A stretch of 64,000 nt of DNA. Origin: Buchnera aphidicola (Formosaphis micheliae) (GTDB lineage: Bacteria; Pseudomonadota; Gammaproteobacteria; Enterobacterales; Enterobacteriaceae). Within the stretch, counting starts at the first letter, position 1. Each line of letters begins with the position of its first letter. Positions 57,768 to 64,000 of this stretch are shown here, one piece after another. A model generated the notes under the pieces. The model worked only from the letters and a program-made list of their open reading frames with translations. It made no database searches and was not told where the DNA came from. Position numbers and translations under genes: made by a program. Location: contig NZ_CP135047.1 in the NCBI RefSeq assembly GCF_039403185.1, positions 434,001-498,000 on the forward strand, read 5' to 3'.

Positions 57768-58948
57768 ATTATTTTAATCCGTTTACAATAGAAAAATATA
57801 GTGAACTATTTAATAAAAATAAAATATTTACGATAGTTTTAAAAAATTAATGTAATAATATTTAGATATAAATTATTTTTTAAAATTTTAATTTATATAA
57901 ATATTTAATATTCTTATTAAAAAATATGATAACTAATTATATACATTACTATAATAATAACGTACGATAATATCGTTAAATTATATAAAAATTATATCAA
58001 ACTATACACATATACTATTTAAATACATATTCTAAAAAAATAGATTTTAAAAAATTAAAATTTCACAAAACATTCATAAATAAACTAAACATAAAGATAA
58101 AATCTCACATTTAAAATAACATAAAAAAAATAATTGAAGCACTACATTATACACTATAAATTTGATTATTATATTAAATGTAAAAAACACTCACTTCTAT
58201 CATACTTATATGATAACAATATATAGTCTAATATATTCTATATATTTTTTATATAATAAAATATAATTTAATACTATATAATATAATTATTATATAAAAA
58301 ATAATAAAAATTACAAATTTATAAATTAATAATTATCTCCTTATACAAATAATAAAAAAATATTATAAAATAAATTTACGATAAATATTACTATATTACT
58401 GCAGTATAAAACAAATATATTATACTAATAATAAAAAATAATAAACTATAAAATAATAGATATTTTTTATTCATTTTATATAGAATAACATTTACATAAT
58501 CTATTAACCACAATAATTTATATATTAAATCTGAATAACTCATACATATCATTTACTCAAAACATACAATATTATTATAGAGTTAATCTATAAAAAAATA
58601 TATATATTTCAATACATATTATCCATTCATATTAAATCATAAAAAGTTTTTATTAAAAAATAATCATGTCAAAATACATATTTTATGACAGGCATATCTT
58701 ATTATTAAAATAATATTATTTTATTATTTTTACTTTAAAAATCATAATATTATCACTTACAAAATCATATTTTATAGATAAATTCATAAATTACATAAAA
58801 AATGTTAAAATTATACTCAATATATTGTCTATGCTTTATTATTATAAACTAAAATAGCAAAATTATATAAAAAATTTATAAATTATACAAAATATGCAAT
58901 AATGACATTAATCAAAAATCATATTTATATAAAGGACTTATAATTAAC
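57768..58948. other. 1.2-kb gene-free region between fkpA and tsgA
   Basis: Divergent spacer with no ORF of at least 60 codons on either strand and no RNA gene; composition almost only A and T with a few short inverted repeats (for example ACGAT/ATCGT at 57964-57976). In E. coli many genes, argD and crp among them, lie between the fkpA area and tsgA. None is recognisable. Confidence 0.55.
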
Positions 58949-60127
58949 ATGTTAAAAAAAAATCGTATACGTCTTACTGGTATCAGTTTCTTATCCTATG
59001 CTTTAACAGGTGCGTTAATAATAGTAACTGGATTAGTTATGGGAAAAATATCAGAATATTATCATATTTCTCTTTCTAAAACTAGTAATATATTCACTTT
59101 TTTAAATGCTGGAATTTTAATATCAATATTTATTAATACCTGGTTAATGAAATTAATAACAATTAAAACACAAATCAATCTAAGTTTCTTATTAGTAATA
59201 ATGTCTGTTCTCACATTAATATTTACTAATAATTTAATATTATTTTCACTAAGTATATTTTCATTAGGAATGATTAGTGGAATTACAATGTCTATTGGTA
59301 CATTTTTAATTACTTATTTATACAAAGGAAATAAACGCGCAGCTCTACTATTAATAACAGATTCTTGTTTTAGTATGTCAGGTATGATTTTTCCAATTAT
59401 CACTTCTACATTATTAAAGAATAATATCCAGTGGTATTGGATTTATGTTATTATTAGTATAATTTATGGAATAATATTTCTATTTACTTTAACTGTACAA
59501 TTTCCAAATATAAATCTAAAAAATAAAGTTATTAATTATAAAAAAAAAGAAAACAATAAAATTAGCATTGTATTACTTTCATTTGCAGCATTATTTTATA
59601 TCTTAGGACAATTAGGCTTTATTTTATGGATTCCTGAATTTTCCGTACATATTATCAAAGAAAACATAACTAATACAGGTATTTTAGTAAGTAATTTCTG
59701 GATGTCATACATGTTAGGTATGTGGTTTTTTAGCTTTATTTTAAAATTTTTTGATTTACATAAAATGTTAATATCTTTAACTGGCATCTCTTGTCTCTTA
59801 ATGTATTTATTTATACATAATACTGATTATACTTATTTACAATGGATAATAATTTTATTAGGTTTTTTTTCCAGTGCCATATATACATTAATTATTACAT
59901 TAGCATCATTACAAACTAACATTCCTTCACCAAAAAATATTAATTTTATTTTAACTTCAGGAACTACAGGTACATTATTAACATTTATAGTCACTAGTCC
60001 TATTGTTAAAACATATGGAGTAAAAGGTGCATTAATAACTGCAAACATACTATATATTATGGTTTTTGTATTATGTATTATATTAATTTTTTTTACAAAA
60101 CATTATAGTAACAACATAAAAAAATAA
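58949..60127 (+). CDS. tsgA: MFS transporter TsgA
   Basis: Inner-membrane major facilitator of unknown substrate, 392 aa (E. coli 393), about 12 hydrophobic helices. It matches E. coli TsgA at NRIRLTGISFLSYALTGALIIVTGLVMG, FTFLNAGILISIFINTWLM and SLGMISGITMSIGTFLI. ATG with AAAGGACTTA upstream. It converges on trpS with 49 bp between stops. E. coli has nirB, nirD and cysG after tsgA; these are gone. Confidence 0.95.
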   Translation: MLKKNRIRLTGISFLSYALTGALIIVTGLVMGKISEYYHISLSKTSNIFTFLNAGILISIFINTWLMKLITIKTQINLSFLLVIMSVLTLIFTNNLILFSLSIFSLGMISGITMSIGTFLITYLYKGNKRAALLLITDSCFSMSGMIFPIITSTLLKNNIQWYWIYVIISIIYGIIFLFTLTVQFPNINLKNKVINYKKKENNKISIVLLSFAALFYILGQLGFILWIPEFSVHIIKENITNTGILVSNFWMSYMLGMWFFSFILKFFDLHKMLISLTGISCLLMYLFIHNTDYTYLQWIIILLGFFSSAIYTLIITLASLQTNIPSPKNINFILTSGTTGTLLTFIVTSPIVKTYGVKGALITANILYIMVFVLCIILIFFTKHYSNNIKK

Positions 60128-60176
60128 TTTTTTATATTAAAATAAATTCAAATCAATGATTACATCTCAAATTAAA

Positions 60177-61184
60177 TTAATTTAAGTATAATAGTTTATA
60201 TACTCTTCGTAATGTCTTTTGTGCATATTCTCGAGCTTTTTCAGCTCCTTTAACTACAATGTCTTTTAAATAAACTTCATCTTTACGATATCTACAATAA
60301 GACTTTTGAATTTGTTTAATTTTAATAGATAATACATCTGATAATTCATCTTTAAATTTTGAATACATAACATTAGAAAATTCTATTTCTAATTCAGAAA
60401 TTGACTTACCTGTAATACCAGAAAAAATAGTCATTAAATTAGAAATTCCAGGTTTTTCCAAAACATTATAATAAATTTTTGAGCTATTATTTGAATCTGT
60501 TACAGCGCATTTTATTTTATTTTTAATACATTGTATATCTTCCAATAAAAAAATAGTATTTTTTGTATTCACATTAGATTTAGACATTTTTTTATCAGGT
60601 TCCAATAAAGACATAATTTTTGAACCACTTTGAGACAATAAAATTTCAGGAATAGTAAATATATTTTTTTTATAAATTTTATTAAAACGCATAGCAATTT
60701 TAGAAGCTAATTCCAAATGTTGTTTTTGATCACTACCCACCAATACTTTTTTTGTTTGATACAATAAAATATCAGATGCCATTAAAATAGGATAATTTAA
60801 TAATCCAATATTAACATTATTATTATGACATTCTTTTGATTTACTCTTAAATTGAGTCATACGCATTAATTCTCCACAATAAGCATAACAATTCAATATC
60901 CAATTTAATTGCGCATGTTCATATACATGAGACTGTACAAAAATAATACTTTTTTTTGGATCAACTCCACAAGATAAATATAATGCTAACGTATCAAATA
61001 TATTAATTTGTAAACTAGAATGATCTCTACATGTTGTTAATGCATGTAAATCAGCAATACAATAAATAGAATTATATTCTTCTTGAATTTTATCCCAATG
61101 ACATAACGTACCTAAATAGTTTCCAAGTGTTAATTGACCAGTTGGTTGTATGGCACTAAATAAAATCGATTTATTTTTTTTCAT
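60177..61184 (-). CDS. trpS: Tryptophanyl-tRNA synthetase
   Basis: Class Ic synthetase, 335 aa (E. coli 334). HIGH-like PTGQLTLGNYLG (14-25), the Trp-pocket region DLHALT, LMASDILLYQ, VGSDQKQHLELA, and KMSKS (199-203). Adjacent to rpe with 32 bp between; gph, which separates them in E. coli, is absent. Confidence 0.98.
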   Translation of the reverse strand: MKKNKSILFSAIQPTGQLTLGNYLGTLCHWDKIQEEYNSIYCIADLHALTTCRDHSSLQINIFDTLALYLSCGVDPKKSIIFVQSHVYEHAQLNWILNCYAYCGELMRMTQFKSKSKECHNNNVNIGLLNYPILMASDILLYQTKKVLVGSDQKQHLELASKIAMRFNKIYKKNIFTIPEILLSQSGSKIMSLLEPDKKMSKSNVNTKNTIFLLEDIQCIKNKIKCAVTDSNNSSKIYYNVLEKPGISNLMTIFSGITGKSISELEIEFSNVMYSKFKDELSDVLSIKIKQIQKSYCRYRKDEVYLKDIVVKGAEKAREYAQKTLRRVYKLLYLN

Positions 61185-61216
61185 AGCAAAATATTTTGTT
61201 AAACAATAAACATTAA

Positions 61217-61915
61217 TTAATGAATTAAACCATAATTAACAGACTCTAATACAGTACGAAACTGTTTAATAATCTCTACATAATTACTAGAACCAAAAAT
61301 TGCTGAACCAATAATAAAAATATCTGCTCCAGCTAATGCAATATTAGCAATATTATCTAACTTTATACCTCCATCTACTGCCAAACAAATATCATATACA
61401 CTATTATCAATTTTATTTCTAATGTCACGTAACTTATCTAAAGAGGATTCAATAAAAGACTGTCCTCCAAATCCAGGATCAACTGACATTAATAGTATTA
61501 CATCTAACTTATCCATAACATAATCTAAAAAATTAATAGGAGTAGATGGATTAAAACATAATCCAACTTTACAACCATGTTCTTTAATTAATTCCAATGT
61601 TCTATGTAAATGATCTGTAGATTCAGGATGAACTGAAATACAATTTGCTCCAGATTTAGCAAATTGTTGAATTAAATTATCAACAGGTTTGGTCATCAAA
61701 TGAACATCTATTTGAGAACAAATATTATAATTTCTTAATGATTGTAAAATCATAGATCCCATAGTTAAATTCTGAACAAAATGATTATCCATAACATCAA
61801 AATGAATCATATCTGCTCCAGCATCTAATACTTTTTGTGTATCTTCTCCTAACCGAGCAAAATCGGCTGATAAAATAGACGGAGCTATTAAAAACTTTTT
61901 CACATTATATCCCAT
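61217..61915 (-). CDS. rpe: Ribulose-phosphate 3-epimerase
   Basis: Interconverts ribulose 5-phosphate and xylulose 5-phosphate in the pentose phosphate pathway, which supplies erythrose 4-phosphate for the shikimate pathway. TIM barrel: [34 protein letters not shown] with metal-binding residues, [12 protein letters not shown] and the phosphate site VDGGIKL. The start is uncertain: the ATG at 61915 gives 232 aa, but a GTG at 61903 matches the E. coli start better and has GGGAT upstream. Shares direction with aroB and trpS. Confidence 0.97.
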   Translation of the reverse strand: MGYNVKKFLIAPSILSADFARLGEDTQKVLDAGADMIHFDVMDNHFVQNLTMGSMILQSLRNYNICSQIDVHLMTKPVDNLIQQFAKSGANCISVHPESTDHLHRTLELIKEHGCKVGLCFNPSTPINFLDYVMDKLDVILLMSVDPGFGGQSFIESSLDKLRDIRNKIDNSVYDICLAVDGGIKLDNIANIALAGADIFIIGSAIFGSSNYVEIIKQFRTVLESVNYGLIH

Positions 61916-62327
61916 TCAAAATCTACAAACATTACTATATAATATAATAATAAAAAAAAAATACTACATAATAATTACTTAAAACATAAAAATTTTTAAA
62001 AATATGCTGTACCATATAACAAAAAATATTAACTATAGATATACAACACTCAAAAAAGATAATAAAATTAATAAAAATAAAACTATAGTTATCATTTTTA
62101 AAAAGTAAAACATAAAAATTAAAAACAGAAATAAAAATGCTAATCTTTTAATTTGATAACGCCACATTATAATATAATCACTTATTAAAATATAAATAAA
62201 ATTTTAAGTTTACTATATATAGTAAATTTATATACTGATAAATATACTTATTGAAAATATATTAATATACATTGTTATTTATATATTTATTCATTAAATA
62301 CATTATATAATATAGTAATATAATACA
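61916..62327. other. Gene-free region between aroB and rpe
   Basis: 412 bp of A/T sequence without ORF. In E. coli damX and dam lie exactly here (aroK aroB damX dam rpe gph trpS). Neither can be read, and short AT repeats are all I see. Confidence 0.6.
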
Positions 62328-63422
62328 CTATTCACTATAATTGCACCTATTATTAATTACCCATGATATGACATCTTTTTCAACACCAGTATATATTTTC
62401 ACTTCTCCTATCCTTATTGGTAAAATCATTCTTATTTTATTAGATATTGATTTCTTATCCCTTTGCATATGAAAAAAATAAGCAGAAAATGGCATATTTT
62501 TTGGGCCTTCTATAGGCAAACCTATTTTTTTTATCAATTTAATAATTCTACATGTCTCTTTAACATTAAACTGACCTAATTTTTCAGAGGTACGAGCTGC
62601 CATTACAAGACCAACAGCTACCGCTTCACCATGTAACCAATTACCATATCCTACATACGACTCAATAGCATGTCCATAGGTATGTCCAAGATTTAGCACT
62701 GCTCGTAAATTTGTATCTTTTTCATCTAATTCAACTAATTTAGATTTTAATAAACAACACTTATATATACAATAATTAATTGCCGATTGATTTAATTCAA
62801 TTATGTGAAATACATTATTTTCAAGCCAAATAAAAAACTCTTGATCAAAAATAATAGCATATTTTATAACTTCAGCTAGTCCAGAAATTAATTCTCTTTT
62901 AGGTAACGTTTGCAAAAATATTGTATCAATAATAACAGAAGATGGTTGCCAAAATGAACCAATCATATTTTTTCCTAGTATATGATTAACAGCAGTTTTT
63001 CCTCCTATTGCAGCATCTACTTGAGATAAAAAAGATGTAGGGATTTGAATATATCGAACACCTCTTTGATAAATTGCTGCACTAAAACCAGTTATGTCAC
63101 CTATTACTCCTCCACCTAATGCAACCAACGTAGTATCTCTATTATGAGTATATTTTAATAAAGATGAGATAATTAATTCAATTGAAGATAAATTTTTATA
63201 TTGTTCTCCATCTGATAAAATGACCTGATCTAATCTAATTTTAGCATTATTAAAATAAGACACCACTAAATCTTTCCAAATATTTGCTAAAATTTTATTA
63301 GTAATTAACATGGCCTGATCACCAGATTTTAAAGGAAAAAAAATATCATCTTGCTTTAATAAATTTGATCCAATAATAATCTTATAACTTTTTTCCCCTA
63401 AATTAACTCTCACTATTTCCAT
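62328..63422 (-). CDS. aroB: 3-Dehydroquinate synthase
   Basis: Second step of the shikimate pathway (DAHP to 3-dehydroquinate). I choose the ATG at 63422 (364 aa; E. coli 362), which begins MEIVRVNLGEKSYKI like E. coli AroB and has AAGGAG 11 nt upstream; reading from 63458 is rejected. NAD-binding GGGVIGDITGFSAA, TSFLSQVDAAIGGKTAVN, and zinc ligands in LAEVIKY, LNLGHTYGHAIE and LHGEAVAVG are all present. Follows aroK after 36 bp, in an operon as in E. coli. Confidence 0.98.
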   Translation of the reverse strand: MEIVRVNLGEKSYKIIIGSNLLKQDDIFFPLKSGDQAMLITNKILANIWKDLVVSYFNNAKIRLDQVILSDGEQYKNLSSIELIISSLLKYTHNRDTTLVALGGGVIGDITGFSAAIYQRGVRYIQIPTSFLSQVDAAIGGKTAVNHILGKNMIGSFWQPSSVIIDTIFLQTLPKRELISGLAEVIKYAIIFDQEFFIWLENNVFHIIELNQSAINYCIYKCCLLKSKLVELDEKDTNLRAVLNLGHTYGHAIESYVGYGNWLHGEAVAVGLVMAARTSEKLGQFNVKETCRIIKLIKKIGLPIEGPKNMPFSAYFFHMQRDKKSISNKIRMILPIRIGEVKIYTGVEKDVISWVINNRCNYSE

Positions 63423-63458
63423 CTTTAAATACTCTCCTTTACATATATTGAAATGCAA

Positions 63459-63986
63459 TCAACTGTGTTTTTCTAATAAATTTATAATTCTATTAGCTAC
63501 GAATTTTGCACTTCTATCTTTTGTATTAACAACAATATCTGCTATTTCATTATATAAATTATCTCTTTCCATAGCTAATTTCTGTAATATTTCTCTTCGA
63601 GATGAAATGTCAGTTGTTAACAACGGACGTTTTTTATCATTTTTAGTTCTTAATAATTGTTCATCTATAGTCGTTTTTAAAAATACTACTATACCTCTAG
63701 ATACAAGTTGCATACGAACTGATTTAGATTTTATAGAACCACCTCCAGTAGCTAAAACAATTCCATTATATTGTGTTAATTCATTAATAATTTTCTTTTC
63801 ACGTTCTCTAAAACCTTGTTCACCTTCTATATCAAAAACCCAACTTATATCAGCACCAGTACGTTGTTCAATTTCATAATCAGAATCATAAAAATCCATA
63901 CGTAATTGTTTAGATAACTGACGTCCAATAGTACTTTTCCCAGCACCCATTGGACCAATTAAAAAAATATTTCTTTTTTCTGTCAT
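63459..63986 (-). CDS. aroK: Shikimate kinase I
   Basis: Phosphorylates shikimate to shikimate 3-phosphate, directly after the AroE step. 175 aa (E. coli 173). Walker [10 protein letters not shown] (11-19), shikimate-binding [16 protein letters not shown] and ATGGGS, LID with KKRPLL. Complete at the right window edge: ATG at 63984-63986, with an AAAGAAAATG context. Everything further upstream is outside. Confidence 0.98.
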   Translation of the reverse strand: MTEKRNIFLIGPMGAGKSTIGRQLSKQLRMDFYDSDYEIEQRTGADISWVFDIEGEQGFREREKKIINELTQYNGIVLATGGGSIKSKSVRMQLVSRGIVVFLKTTIDEQLLRTKNDKKRPLLTTDISSRREILQKLAMERDNLYNEIADIVVNTKDRSAKFVANRIINLLEKHS

Positions 63987-64000
63987 TTTCTTTAAAAGTA

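Overview
The window is a piece of an extremely AT-rich, reduced gammaproteobacterial genome. Nearly every protein aligns along its length with its Escherichia coli counterpart. E. coli gene order is kept over long blocks, but with many genes missing. Together with a tRNA-Glu-23S-5S operon that lacks 16S, this points to Buchnera aphidicola, the obligate aphid endosymbiont. The aphid host cannot be told from this sequence alone.

Layout. 1-1809: recD, entering from the left edge. 1971-2047: initiator tRNA, then 1.7 kb with no gene. 3749-5996: nusB, yajR and tusE. 6104-10837: the cytochrome bo3 oxidase operon cyoABCDE (minus). 11029-16449: bolA, clpP, clpX and lon. 17453-26782: mdlA-mdlB, 4.5S RNA (minus), dnaX, ybaB, htpG, adk, tRNA-Arg (minus) and folD. 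26789-29229: cysS (minus), ybeD, cspE (minus). 29531-32883 (minus): 5S, 23S and tRNA-Glu, with their own promoter. 33065-34525 (minus): aroE and smg. 34904-36380: def and fmt. 37126-57767 (minus): one uninterrupted translation block, in transcription order fkpA, tusDCB, the str operon (rpsL rpsG fusA tuf), S10, spc and alpha operons ending at rplQ. 58949-60127: tsgA. 60177-63986 (minus): trpS, rpe, aroB and aroK.

Function. About half the window is translation: ribosomal proteins, EF-G, EF-Tu, 23S and 5S RNA, tRNA synthetases, the formyl-Met cycle and the TusBCD/E sulfur relay for tRNA wobble thiolation. The rest covers protein quality control (ClpXP, Lon, HtpG, FkpA), respiration (bo3 oxidase and heme O synthase), export (SecY, 4.5S RNA), DNA replication and repair (DnaX, RecD), and shikimate enzymes (AroB, AroE, AroK) that support aromatic amino acid supply.

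Most notable observations. (1) recD and aroE are each split by a frameshift exactly at a 10-base A/T homopolymer, and in both cases one extra base in the run restores a continuous protein matching E. coli. This fits the transcriptional-slippage rescue already reported for Buchnera poly(A) tracts. (2) A perfect 64-nt palindrome overlaps the 3' end of 5S rRNA. (3) The 4.5S RNA apical stem is rebuilt from G-C to A-U pairs around a kept GGAA tetraloop. (4) Several long AT-only gaps sit where E. coli has genes (argA/amiC, the genes before nusB, tig, hupB/ppiD, dam/damX). I found no CRISPR array, insertion sequence, prophage, toxin-antitoxin pair or new multigene system; the accessory content expected of such systems is absent.
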